From NCBI RefSeq assembly GCF_024600715.1, contig NZ_CP102332.1, positions 5,456,001-5,520,000 of the forward strand: a DNA stretch of 64,000 bases. Reading direction: 5' to 3'. This stretch comes from Streptomyces changanensis. Its GTDB lineage: Bacteria > Actinomycetota > Actinomycetes > Streptomycetales > Streptomycetaceae. The notes beneath the pieces are model-generated. The model did no database searches, was not told the DNA's origin, and was given only the letters and a program-made list of their open reading frames with translations. A program made the translations under genes and the position numbers. Shown here piece after piece: positions 8,259 through 16,182 of this stretch. Numbering within the stretch: position 1 is the stretch's first letter; each line of letters opens with the position of its first letter.

Positions 8259-8275
8259 GCGGATACGGTAAGGAC
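8259..8275. promoter_or_regulatory. Symmetric bidirectional leaderless promoter
   Basis: Only 17 bp separate the two divergent start codons. The sequence ATACGGTA at 8263-8270 reads TACGGT on the plus strand (8264-8269) and TACCGT on the minus strand (8270-8265), both TAnnnT -10 boxes, and each is exactly six bases from its start codon (GTG 8276; ATG 8258). The transcripts would begin at or next to the first base of each start codon. No clear -35 elements are seen. Confidence 0.55.
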
Positions 8276-9694
8276 GTGCAGGCAGCGAAGGAAACACCCG
8301 AGTCGGCCGGGGGGTCCGCCGGAAGTCCGGGCCCCGCGGGACCGAGCGCGTCCACGGGCCGGCTCCACCGGGCCAGGGTCCTCTACCGCAACGTCTCGAA
8401 GCGCAAGATGGCCTGGCTCCTGCTGAAGGACACCGTCAACTCGTGCATCGAGTACCGCATCCTGGGCCTCGCCGCCGAGGCCGCGTTCTTCACGCTGCTG
8501 TCCCTGCCGCCGCTGATGCTCGGCCTGCTCGGCCTGCTCGGCTACATCGACGAATGGACCAACACCACCACCGTCGCCTCCATCGAGGGGAACATCCTCG
8601 GCGCGGTCGGCACCGTTCTGTCGGACCGGGGCGTCAACGACATCGCCAAGCCGCTCCTGGAGGACGTCACCCAGGGCGGCCGGCCCGACGTCATCTCGAT
8701 CGGTTTCGCCATAGCGCTGTGGTCCGGCTCCCGGGCGGTGAACGTCTTCGTCGACACCATCACCGTCATGTACGGACTCGACGGCCACCGGGGGATCGTC
8801 GCCACGCGGCTGCTCGCCTTCCTCCTCTACATCGTCGCGCTCCTGATCGGAGCGGTGGTCCTGCCGCTCGCGGTCGTCGGCCCCGACCGGGTGGTCGAGC
8901 TGGTGCCCTGGGGGACGGAAGTGGTCTCCGTCCTGTACTGGCCGGTCATGATCCTGCTGTCCGTGGCGTTCCTGACGACCCTGTACCACGTGTCCGTGCC
9001 GGTCAGGTCGCCGTGGATCGAGGACGTGCCGGGGGCGCTCGTGGCGTTCGTCATGTGGGTGCTGGGCAGCTTCCTGCTCCGCATCTACCTGACGAGCCAG
9101 GTGGAGGGGCCCACCATCTACGGCTCCCTCGCCACGCCCATCGCGGTGCTGCTGTGGATCGGCATCTCGGCGTTCGCGGTCCTCGTCGGGGCGGCCGTCA
9201 ACGCCGCCATCGACCGGGTGTGGCCGTCCGTCGCCACGGCGGCCGCCCGCGCGGAGAACGAACGCGTCCGGGCCAAGGAGGCGGCCGCGCTGCTCGCCCG
9301 GGTCCGGGCCACCGAGGGGGACCGGGACCCCGACGACCCGGACATGCCGTCGGAGTTCCCGGAGCGCTGGTCGCGATTCCTCCCCCCGGACGACGTGAAG
9401 GCGCGCCTGCAGTGGGAGAAGGCGGAGAAGGAGCGGCAGCCCAAGGAAAAACAGGCCAGGGACAAGGCGCGGGAGGAGTCGTCGAAGGGCAGGCCGCCGG
9501 AGGACAAGCTGCCCAAGGGGGAGCTGCCGCCCGACGCGCCGGTCCGGCGCGCGCCCGCCGGACGGCCGCCGGCCCCCGGCGGGGCCCGGCCCGGCACGGG
9601 CGGCCCGTCCCGCGGCCCGGCGCACGACGCGCACGGCGGCCCGGCGCACGGCCCGCACGGCGGTGGGCCGACCGGTCCGTGGGGGCCGCGCTGA
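8276..9694 (+). CDS. YihY/virulence factor BrkB family membrane protein
   Basis: A 472-residue integral membrane protein. After a short N-terminal tail, residues about 60-330 hold the YihY/BrkB domain with roughly six hydrophobic segments (e.g. FAIALWSGSRAVNVFVDTI, LLAFLLYIVALLIGAVVLPL, ATPIAVLLWIGISAFAVLVG). The last 140 residues are charged, then Pro/Gly/His-rich and probably disordered. The GTG start has no Shine-Dalgarno but lies six bases after a -10-like box. Its function in the family is not settled (once mis-assigned as RNase BN). The stop lies inside the start of the next gene. Confidence 0.85.
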   Translation: MQAAKETPESAGGSAGSPGPAGPSASTGRLHRARVLYRNVSKRKMAWLLLKDTVNSCIEYRILGLAAEAAFFTLLSLPPLMLGLLGLLGYIDEWTNTTTVASIEGNILGAVGTVLSDRGVNDIAKPLLEDVTQGGRPDVISIGFAIALWSGSRAVNVFVDTITVMYGLDGHRGIVATRLLAFLLYIVALLIGAVVLPLAVVGPDRVVELVPWGTEVVSVLYWPVMILLSVAFLTTLYHVSVPVRSPWIEDVPGALVAFVMWVLGSFLLRIYLTSQVEGPTIYGSLATPIAVLLWIGISAFAVLVGAAVNAAIDRVWPSVATAAARAENERVRAKEAAALLARVRATEGDRDPDDPDMPSEFPERWSRFLPPDDVKARLQWEKAEKERQPKEKQARDKAREESSKGRPPEDKLPKGELPPDAPVRRAPAGRPPAPGGARPGTGGPSRGPAHDAHGGPAHGPHGGGPTGPWGPR

Positions 9695-10440
9695 GCGGCG
9701 GGTACCGGGAGCGCCCCGCCCGGCTGGACGGCGCCGTCGTGTGGACCGTGCCCGGGGGACGGCCGCCCGGGGCGGCCTCACCCGTCCTGCCCGACGGCTG
9801 CATGGATCTGCTGTGGAACGACGGGCGGCTCCTCGTCGCCGGCCCGGACACGCGCGCCCACGCCCCCGGCGGCGGGGTCGGCCCCTGGGCGGGGGTGAGG
9901 TTCGCGCCAGGCGACGCGCCCACCCTGCTCGGCGTCCCGGCCCGCGTACTGCGCGACCGGTGCGTGGACCTGGCCGACCTGTGGCCCGCCGACCGCGTCC
10001 GGCGGCTGACCGCGCGGGTGGCGCGCGCCGCCGGGGCGGACCCGGCCGGCGCGCTGGAGGAGGCGGCCGTGGCCCTCGCCGCCGACGCGCCCCGCCCCGA
10101 CCCGCTCCTGCGGGCCGTCACCGCCCGGCTGGACGCCGGGTGGAGCGTGGCGGCGACGGCCGACGCGACGGGGCTGGGGCCCCGCACGCTGCACCGCCGC
10201 TCGCTCGACGCCTTCGGGTACGGCCCGAAGACGCTGGCGCGGATCCTGCGGCTGCGCCGGGCGCTGCGGCTGGTGGACGCGGGGACGCCGTACGCGGCGG
10301 TGGCGGTGCGCGCCGGGTACGCCGACCAGCCGCACCTGGCCCGCGAGGTGCGCGCCCTGACCGGGAGGCCCCTGTCGGCCTACGCGGCGTCGGCGAACAG
10401 CTCCACGCCGCGCCCGTCCGGGTCGAGCACCACCGCGTAG
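9679..10440 (+). CDS. AraC family helix-turn-helix regulator
   Basis: A 253-residue regulator with an N-terminal cupin-like domain containing SPVLPDGCMDLLW and VRFAPGDAPTLLGVPA (as in DUF6597 regulators) and a C-terminal AraC DNA-binding domain (VAATADATGLGPRTLHRRSLDAFGYGPKTLARILRLRRAL...GYADQPHLAREVRALTGRPL). The GTG at 9679 overlaps the end of the BrkB gene by 16 bases and has GGTGGG upstream. Its last codons overlap the 3' end of the opposite-strand VOC gene by 61 bp, which gives it an unusual Ser/Thr-rich C-terminal tail. Confidence 0.83.
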   Translation: MGAALSGGYRERPARLDGAVVWTVPGGRPPGAASPVLPDGCMDLLWNDGRLLVAGPDTRAHAPGGGVGPWAGVRFAPGDAPTLLGVPARVLRDRCVDLADLWPADRVRRLTARVARAAGADPAGALEEAAVALAADAPRPDPLLRAVTARLDAGWSVAATADATGLGPRTLHRRSLDAFGYGPKTLARILRLRRALRLVDAGTPYAAVAVRAGYADQPHLAREVRALTGRPLSAYAASANSSTPRPSGSSTTA

Positions 10441-10778
10441 CGCTGCCCCCACACGGCGTCCCACGGCTCCAGGTGGCCCCGGTACCCGGCGGCCACCAGT
10501 TCCCCGTACACCGCGTCCACCTCCTGGGGGCCGGAGCAGCGGAACGCCAGCGCGATCCGGTCGCCCGCGGTCACCCGGGGCCGGTCGGGGTCGTAGGAGC
10601 GGACCGTCTCCTCGGTGTCCCACAGGACGCGCAGGCCGCCCGGAAGGACCGCCTCCGCGTGCGGGGCGGAGTCGGCGTCCCGGGGGACGGCCAGGCCGAG
10701 GCGTCGGTAGAAGGCGAGGGTCGCGGCCATGTCGGAGACGACGAGGCCGACCGCGTCGAGACGGGGTGTGGGAGTCAT
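10380..10778 (-). CDS. VOC (glyoxalase/bleomycin resistance) family protein
   Basis: A 132-residue single-domain vicinal-oxygen-chelate protein. It starts LDAVGLVVSDMAATLAFYRRLGL and ends YAVVLDPDGRGVELFADA, the two beta-alpha-beta-beta-beta modules of the fold. The substrate is unknown; members include glyoxalases, ring-cleaving dioxygenases and drug-binding proteins. It is convergent with the AraC gene and their ends overlap by 61 bp. Confidence 0.85.
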   Translation of the reverse strand: MTPTPRLDAVGLVVSDMAATLAFYRRLGLAVPRDADSAPHAEAVLPGGLRVLWDTEETVRSYDPDRPRVTAGDRIALAFRCSGPQEVDAVYGELVAAGYRGHLEPWDAVWGQRYAVVLDPDGRGVELFADAA

Positions 10779-11053
10779 GCCGGCAGCCTAGGGAGGCCGC
10801 GGCGCGGCCGTCTTGAACGGATCGGACGCGGACCCGGACGCGGAGATCCGGGCGCCACCGGCCCGGCGCCACCGACACGGCCACCGGCCCGGGCGTCGCC
10901 GCACCGGGCGTCGCCGTACCCGGCGCCGCGGGCCGGGGCGCACATCGACTGCCGCCCGGCCGGGAAAGCCGCATAAGGCGTCATAGTGGACAGGTGTTGC
11001 TAGGGTGAGGAGCCTCTCCTCGCCCGTCATGCGCCGTCCCCGGAGGTGCGGTC

Positions 11054-11524
11054 ATGGGTCCCCGTCGCACCCCGCTGCCAGGCGTCGGCACGCAGTACGA
11101 CCTCATCACCGCGGGGAGCCGGCACCACTCCGCCGTCGTCCGCCGGGACGGCCGCCGCCACCGAGGCTGCCACCGTGCCGACGACCGCGACGCCCACGAG
11201 GGCGGCGCGGCCCGCGCCCCCGACGCCGCCCCGGCCCGGCTCCTCGCTCGGGCCCCCGCCGCCGAGGCCGGCACCGACGGCACGGACCTCGTCACCGCGC
11301 ACGTCGCCCTGCCCCACCACTCCCCGCACCCGGGGCGGCTGCCGCGCGACACCCGGGCGCGCGCCCGTACCGGCGCCCCGGGCGCCCCCGTCGGCGACAT
11401 CCCGCGCCGCCCCGGCGCCCACCCCGCGCCCGTCGGTGACGTGCGGCCGGTCGGCGACGTCCCCGTCGTCGTCGGCACTCGCGAGGGCGTCGCCGCGCTC
11501 ACCGCCCTCGTCGGCGGGGAGTGA
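11054..11524 (+). CDS. Cation:proton antiporter regulatory subunit (KhtT-like), divergent
   Basis: A 156-residue protein whose start (TPLPGVGTQYDLITAG...AVVRRDGRRHRG) matches the N-terminal domain of KhtT/AmhM-type regulators, and whose end (GDVPVVVGTREGVAALTALV) matches the last strands and helix of a TrkA_C/RCK_C domain. The middle of the TrkA_C domain is unusually degenerate and rich in Ala/Pro/Arg, although the frame is open. The ATG has GGAGG seven bases upstream. Its TGA overlaps the GTG of the antiporter gene (GTGA), so the two are coupled. It probably gates the antiporter; loss of ligand binding is possible. Confidence 0.75.
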   Translation: MGPRRTPLPGVGTQYDLITAGSRHHSAVVRRDGRRHRGCHRADDRDAHEGGAARAPDAAPARLLARAPAAEAGTDGTDLVTAHVALPHHSPHPGRLPRDTRARARTGAPGAPVGDIPRRPGAHPAPVGDVRPVGDVPVVVGTREGVAALTALVGGE

Positions 11525-12672
11525 GCGTGCACGACACCACCGCGCTCCTCATCGAACTCGGAGCGATCATCCTCGGACTCGGACTGATCGGACGGTTCGC
11601 GGAGCGCGTGGGACTCTCCCCGGTCCCGCTCTACCTCCTCGCCGGGCTCGCCTTCGGCAAGGGCGGCGTCCTCCCGCTCGAAGCCAGCGAGGACTTCATC
11701 GCCGTCGGCGCCGAGATCGGCGTCATCCTGCTGCTGCTCCTCCTCGGCCTGGAGTACAGCGCCGGGGAGCTCGTCAGCAGCCTGCGCACCCAGTACCCGG
11801 CCGGTGCGGTCGACTTCGTCCTCAACGCCCTGCCCGGCGCGGCCGCCGCGCTCCTCCTCGGCTGGGGGCCCGTCGCCGCCGTGGCGCTCGCCGGGGTCAC
11901 CTGGATCTCCTCCTCCGGCGTCATCGCCAAGGTCCTCGCCGACCTCGGCCGGCTCGGCAACCGCGAGACGCCCGCCGTCCTCGGCATCCTCGTCATCGAG
12001 GACCTGTCCATGGCCGTCTACCTGCCCCTGCTCACCACCCTGGTCGCCGGCGTCGGCCTGGTCGCGGGCGGCGCCACCCTGCTGATCGCGCTCGGCACGG
12101 TCACCGTCGTGCTGTACCTGGCGCTGCGCCACGGCCGGCACATCAGCCGCGCCGTCTCCTCCGACAACCCCGAGATGCTGCTACTGGTCGTCCTCGGCCT
12201 GGCGCTGCTCGTCGCCGGGGTCGCGCAGCGCCTCCAGGTCTCCGCCGCGGTGGGCGCCTTCCTCGTCGGCATCGCCCTGTCGGGCGAGGTCGCCGAGGAC
12301 GCCCGCAAGCTCCTCGCCCCCCTGCGCGACCTGTTCGCCGCCGTCTTCTTCCTCTTCTTCGGGCTGTCGACGGTGCCCTCCGCCATCCCGCCCGTCCTGC
12401 TGCCCGCGCTGCTCCTCGCCGCCGTCACCGCCCTCACCAAGATCTACACCGGCTGGTACGCGGCGAGACGCGCCCGCGTCGGCCCGCGCGGCCGGCTGCG
12501 GGCCGGCGGGGCGCTGGTCGCGCGCGGCGAGTTCTCCGTGGTGATCGCCGGGCTCACGGTGGCCACCGAGCCGAGGATCGGCCCGTTCGCCGCCGCGTAC
12601 GTGCTGATCCTCGTCCTCGTCGGCCCGTTCGCCGCCCGCTGGACGCAGCCCGCGTTCCACGCCCTGCGCTGA
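11521..12672 (+). CDS. CPA2 family cation:proton antiporter (KhtU/KefB-like)
   Basis: A 383-residue membrane protein with about 11-12 hydrophobic helices and no C-terminal RCK domain, which is why the separate regulatory subunit precedes it. Family hallmarks include LAGLAFGKGGVLPLEASEDF, the GLEYSAGEL region, the SSSGVIAKVL segment and LVARGEFSVVIAGL near the end. It likely exports K+ or NH4+ in exchange for protons at the cell membrane. The GTG start overlaps the regulator stop by four bases. Confidence 0.9.
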   Translation: MSVHDTTALLIELGAIILGLGLIGRFAERVGLSPVPLYLLAGLAFGKGGVLPLEASEDFIAVGAEIGVILLLLLLGLEYSAGELVSSLRTQYPAGAVDFVLNALPGAAAALLLGWGPVAAVALAGVTWISSSGVIAKVLADLGRLGNRETPAVLGILVIEDLSMAVYLPLLTTLVAGVGLVAGGATLLIALGTVTVVLYLALRHGRHISRAVSSDNPEMLLLVVLGLALLVAGVAQRLQVSAAVGAFLVGIALSGEVAEDARKLLAPLRDLFAAVFFLFFGLSTVPSAIPPVLLPALLLAAVTALTKIYTGWYAARRARVGPRGRLRAGGALVARGEFSVVIAGLTVATEPRIGPFAAAYVLILVLVGPFAARWTQPAFHALR

Positions 12673-12768
12673 CCCCGCTCCGGGGCCCGGACCGGTCGGG
12701 CCCGGCCCGGACCGGTCGGGCCCGGCGGACCGGCCCGGTCCGGCCCGAGCCCCGGGGCGGGGCGGCGC
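12673..12768. terminator. Palindromic GC-rich gap between convergent genes
   Basis: The gap between the antiporter and the methyltransferase is made of CCCGGACCGGTCGGGCCCGG repeated almost exactly twice, followed by GGACCGGCCCGGTCC. These can fold in both directions and probably act as a bidirectional terminator. No ORF or T-run is present. Confidence 0.5.
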
Positions 12769-13548
12769 TCACGCGTGTGCGGCCACCAGCACACAGCTCG
12801 GGCCGTACTGCCAGACCGGGCCCGCGGCGCCGAAGCCCGCCTTGCGCAGCAGCTCCACGTGCCGCTGCAGCGTCAGCCCGTTGTCCCCGCCCGCGCCGGG
12901 ACCGCGCCGGGCGCGCTCGGCCAGCGGAGCGGCCAGTTCCGGCGCGGACCGCGCGGCGGCCCACCAGCCCCGCCAGTCCTCGTGCGCGTCCGCCCCGTGC
13001 CGCTCGGCGTGGCGGCGCCCCACCACGTCGGCCAGCGCCGCCACCGCCGGGTCCTCCTGGAACAGGTGGTCGCCGTTGACCAGCACCCCGCCGGGCCGCA
13101 GCGACCGGCGCAGCTGCTCGTACACCGACAGCAGCGCCGGTTCCGGCAGGTAGTGCAGCGCCGTCGCCGACACCACGGCGTCCAGCGGCCGGCCCAGCCG
13201 CAGCGAGGCCAGCCAGCCGGGCGCCCCGATCGTCACGTCGGCGAACCGTACCGAAGCGCCGTGGTGCGCCCGGCCCAGCGCCAGCAGCAGCGGGTCGGCG
13301 TCCACGCCGACCACCTCGGCGTGCGGCAGCCGCCCCGCCAGGCGGGCGGCGAGGGAGCCGGGACCGCAGCCGAGGTCGGCGACCAGCGGGCGGGGCACCC
13401 CCGCGGTCGCCGCCTCCACCACGTCGGCGATCACCGTGAAGCGGGCCTCACGGTCACACGCGTACCGCTGCTGCTGCAGATCCCACCGGCGGATCCACTC
13501 GCCCGCCCGCTCGGCCGTCAGCCGTCGCGACATCAACCCTTGGGTCAT
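12769..13548 (-). CDS. Class I SAM-dependent methyltransferase, last gene of the PLP operon
   Basis: A 259-residue protein with a Rossmann methyltransferase core: motif I LVADLGCGPGSLAARLAG (about residues 53-70), motif II VVGVDADPLLLALGR, and a post-motif segment LDAVVSATALHYLPEP. ATG 13548 has GAGGG five bases upstream; the frame runs further to 13668 inside the preceding gene. It follows the class V aminotransferase by 31 nt on the same strand, so it is probably the fourth gene of the operon beginning at 17657. The substrate is unknown; it may methylate the product of that pathway. Confidence 0.85.
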   Translation of the reverse strand: MTQGLMSRRLTAERAGEWIRRWDLQQQRYACDREARFTVIADVVEAATAGVPRPLVADLGCGPGSLAARLAGRLPHAEVVGVDADPLLLALGRAHHGASVRFADVTIGAPGWLASLRLGRPLDAVVSATALHYLPEPALLSVYEQLRRSLRPGGVLVNGDHLFQEDPAVAALADVVGRRHAERHGADAHEDWRGWWAAARSAPELAAPLAERARRGPGAGGDNGLTLQRHVELLRKAGFGAAGPVWQYGPSCVLVAAHA

Positions 13549-13579
13549 CCTGCCCTCGTGCTCCCTTGCTCTCCGTGCC

Positions 13580-14836
13580 CTACCGCCGCCCGCCGCCCGG
13601 CCGGTCCCCGGCCAGCGTGGACAGCACCCCGAGGAGGCGGTCGACCTCCTCGGGCGTGTTGTAGACATGCAGACTCACCCGCACCGAGCTCTCGCTCTCG
13701 CCGGCCCGTGCCTGGCACAGCCCGTCGGCCCGCACCAGCAGCCCGTGCGCGGCCAGTACGAACCCCACGTCGTTGGCACGGACGGTCCGGTGCCGGAAGG
13801 TCACCAGGCCCTGGCGCCGCTGCACCGCCGAGTCCGCCGCCAGACTGAGCGGGCAGCCCAGCACCTCGTACGCGTCGAGGCGGGCCAGCCCGTCCGTGAG
13901 CCGCACGCCCAGGCCGACCGTCCACTCCTCGATCCGTGCCGGGCCCGCCGCGTCCAGCCAGTCCAGCGCGGCCCGCAGGCTGACGATCCCGGCGGTGTTC
14001 GGCGTGCCGTGCCAGCCGCCCGGCCGGAACGCGCCGCCCCGCCGCCCGCGCGCCCACACCACGCCCGTCCCCGGCAGCGCCATCGCCTTGTGTCCGGAGA
14101 ACACGACGAAGTCGACGTCCAGGGCGGCCAGGTCCAGCGGCAGGTGGCCGACGCTCTGCGCCGCGTCCAGGCAGATGGGCACGTCCGGGCCGACCACCTC
14201 CCGCACCCGGTGGACGTTCATGTCGGCGCCGTACACGTGGTGGACGTGGGTGACGGCCACGAACCGCAACCGCCCCCCGACCAGCCGGGCGAGCGCCTCC
14301 AGGTCGTAGTCGCGCGAGTCCCGCTGGTACGGCATGGGGTGGACGGTGATCCGCACGCCGCGCTCGGCGAGCAGGTCCCGCGCCTCCAGCCAGGGCAGGT
14401 GGTTCGCCTCGTGGTCGGCGAACGGCACGACGATCTCGTCGCCGTCCGCCAGCTCCCGCACCAGCCAGTCCCGGGCGACCGTCCGCAGCCCCTCCGTCGT
14501 ACCGCCGGTGAACCAGACCGACGACCGCTCGGGGTCCGGGTCGCCCAGGAACGCCTTGACGCGCTCGCGGGTCTCCTCGATGAGCGCCGTGGTGCGGTTG
14601 GCCCAGGTGTAGGTGCCCCGCCCGGCGTTGGCGTTGCACCCGGTCAGGTACGCCTGCACCGCGTCGAGGACCGCCCGGGGCTTCTGCGCCGTCGCCGCGC
14701 TGTCCAGGTAGGCGAGACCGGGGTGCCCCGTGATGATCGGGAACTGCTCGCGCAGCGGCCGCTGCCACTCGCGCAGCCCGGCGGACGGCCCCGCCGGCGG
14801 CGGGTCGTGCGGCAGCGGTGACGTCGTGGTGTACAT
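13580..14836 (-). CDS. Class V aminotransferase / cysteine desulfurase-like enzyme
   Basis: A 418-residue PLP enzyme of fold type I. The N-terminal half matches SufS/CsdA proteins (AYLDSAATAQKPRAVLDAV, VWFTGGTTEGLRTVA), the cofactor is expected on Lys250 in FSGHKAMALPGTG, and the aspartate before it is in CLDAAQSVGHLP. The loop LLVRADGLCQA keeps a cysteine (Cys374) at the place of the desulfurase catalytic cysteine, but the family consensus around it is changed. It begins 11 nt after the PLP/rhodanese gene. It could deliver sulfur to the adjacent rhodanese domain or act on another amino acid; it is not in a suf cluster. Confidence 0.83.
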   Translation of the reverse strand: MYTTTSPLPHDPPPAGPSAGLREWQRPLREQFPIITGHPGLAYLDSAATAQKPRAVLDAVQAYLTGCNANAGRGTYTWANRTTALIEETRERVKAFLGDPDPERSSVWFTGGTTEGLRTVARDWLVRELADGDEIVVPFADHEANHLPWLEARDLLAERGVRITVHPMPYQRDSRDYDLEALARLVGGRLRFVAVTHVHHVYGADMNVHRVREVVGPDVPICLDAAQSVGHLPLDLAALDVDFVVFSGHKAMALPGTGVVWARGRRGGAFRPGGWHGTPNTAGIVSLRAALDWLDAAGPARIEEWTVGLGVRLTDGLARLDAYEVLGCPLSLAADSAVQRRQGLVTFRHRTVRANDVGFVLAAHGLLVRADGLCQARAGESESSVRVSLHVYNTPEEVDRLLGVLSTLAGDRPGGGRR

Positions 14837-14847
14837 GCCGGCCCCCC

Positions 14848-16182
14848 TCAGTCCCGCACCATCGGCGCGTCCGCGTCCCGCCAGGCGATGACGCCGCCCG
14901 CCAGGCTGCGCACGTCCCGGTGGCCCATGCGGGCCAGCAGCGCCGCGTACGTCACGGACTGCTCCCCGACCGGGCAGACCAGGAGCACCGGCTGCGACCG
15001 CCCGAACGGCAGCCCGCCGTGCAGCAGTTCCTCGAACAGCTCGTCGACGATGTTGATCGACCCCTCGATGTGGAGCGCGGCGAACGCGAACGCCCCGCGC
15101 AGGTCGACGACGACGGGCCGCTCGGTCGCGATCCATGCCCGCGCCTCCTCGACGCCGATGACGTGCACCTCCGCCAGCTCCCGCGGGGTCACCGAGGCGG
15201 GGGAGTTGGGGCGCGGCGGACGCCGCAGCAGCTCGGGGCGGCGCGTGCGCACGTAGCTCATGTAGCTCTCGACGCGGTCGCAGACGATGAAGACGGCCGT
15301 CCGCCGCCGGCCGTCGCCGCCCCCGGCCTGCTCGGCGTCCCGCTGCCGCAGGTACCGCAGGGCGCCGTGGTAGGCGGCCCCGCCGGTCGGGCCGCCGAGG
15401 ATGCCGCAGCGGCGCACCAGCGTGAGCATGCCGTCGATGGCCTCGTCGGCGCTGACCGCCTCCAGCGCGTCGTACGTCCGGGGGTCGAACAGGCCGACCT
15501 CATGCACCTCGTCGATGTTGCGGATACCGGGCACGAAGTCGCCCTTCTGCGCGACGAGGCCGATGACGGAGACGGCCGGGTCGTGGGCGCGCAGGGCGCG
15601 GGCGGCGCCGGTGGACGACCCGGCGGTGCCCACGCAGGCGACGAAGAAGTCGGGGGCGACGCCCCCCAGGTCCTTGATGATCTCGGGGCCGGTACCGCCG
15701 GAGTGCGCCTCGGCGTTGGCCGGGTTGTAGTACTGGTCGGTGTGCAGGTACGCGTCGTCGTCCTCGGTGAGCATGCGGTGGATGCGGGTCAGCGGGTCCT
15801 CGGTCGCCGTCGGGTCGAGGCACTCCGCCTGCCCGGGCAGTTCCTCGATCTCGGCGCCGAGGAGGAGGAGCAGGTCCTTGATCTCGGGGACCTTCATCCG
15901 GTTGGTGACGCTGCGGAACGGCAGTCCGTGCATGCCGGCGATCACGGCGAGCGCCTTGGCGGTGTTGCCGCTGGACAGCTCCACCACGGTCCGCCCCCGG
16001 CGCCGGGCCTCCTCCAGGTGGGGCTGCGCCATCCGCCAAGCGGCCCGGTCCTTGACCGAGCCGAACGGGTTGAGCATCTCCAACTTGGCGTACAGGTCGA
16101 TGTGGCGCAGGCCGTGGACCTCGGGGTCGATGCGGACGAGCGGTGTGTCCCCGATGGCGTCGGTGATGTGGTCGTACCTCAT
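14848..16182 (-). CDS. Cysteine synthase-like PLP enzyme fused to a rhodanese domain
   Basis: A 444-residue two-domain protein. Residues 1-310 are a fold-type II beta-replacement enzyme: Lys44 in NPFGSVKDR binds PLP, SSGNTAKA (about 70-77) binds the substrate carboxylate and GTAGSSTGA (185-193) the phosphate. Residues 335-444 are a rhodanese domain with VVVDLRGAFAFAALHIEGS and an active loop CPVGEQS with Cys403. The synthase part resembles CysK/CysM and rhizobial Y4xP proteins rather than housekeeping CysK. The ATG (16182) overlaps the TGA of the preceding gene as ATGA. The fusion suggests a beta-replacement reaction using a persulfide-derived or protein-bound nucleophile; the true substrates are unknown. 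Confidence 0.85.
   Translation of the reverse strand: MRYDHITDAIGDTPLVRIDPEVHGLRHIDLYAKLEMLNPFGSVKDRAAWRMAQPHLEEARRRGRTVVELSSGNTAKALAVIAGMHGLPFRSVTNRMKVPEIKDLLLLLGAEIEELPGQAECLDPTATEDPLTRIHRMLTEDDDAYLHTDQYYNPANAEAHSGGTGPEIIKDLGGVAPDFFVACVGTAGSSTGAARALRAHDPAVSVIGLVAQKGDFVPGIRNIDEVHEVGLFDPRTYDALEAVSADEAIDGMLTLVRRCGILGGPTGGAAYHGALRYLRQRDAEQAGGGDGRRRTAVFIVCDRVESYMSYVRTRRPELLRRPPRPNSPASVTPRELAEVHVIGVEEARAWIATERPVVVDLRGAFAFAALHIEGSINIVDELFEELLHGGLPFGRSQPVLLVCPVGEQSVTYAALLARMGHRDVRSLAGGVIAWRDADAPMVRD

Noticed and set aside
8443..9678. Long plus-strand frame leading into the AraC regulator
   Set aside because: It is the shadow of the BrkB gene in another frame; the regulator domain begins after 9679.
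13580..14836. Class V aminotransferase as the SufS of an Fe-S assembly cluster
   Set aside because: No sufB, sufC, sufD or sufU is adjacent and the active-site loop differs.
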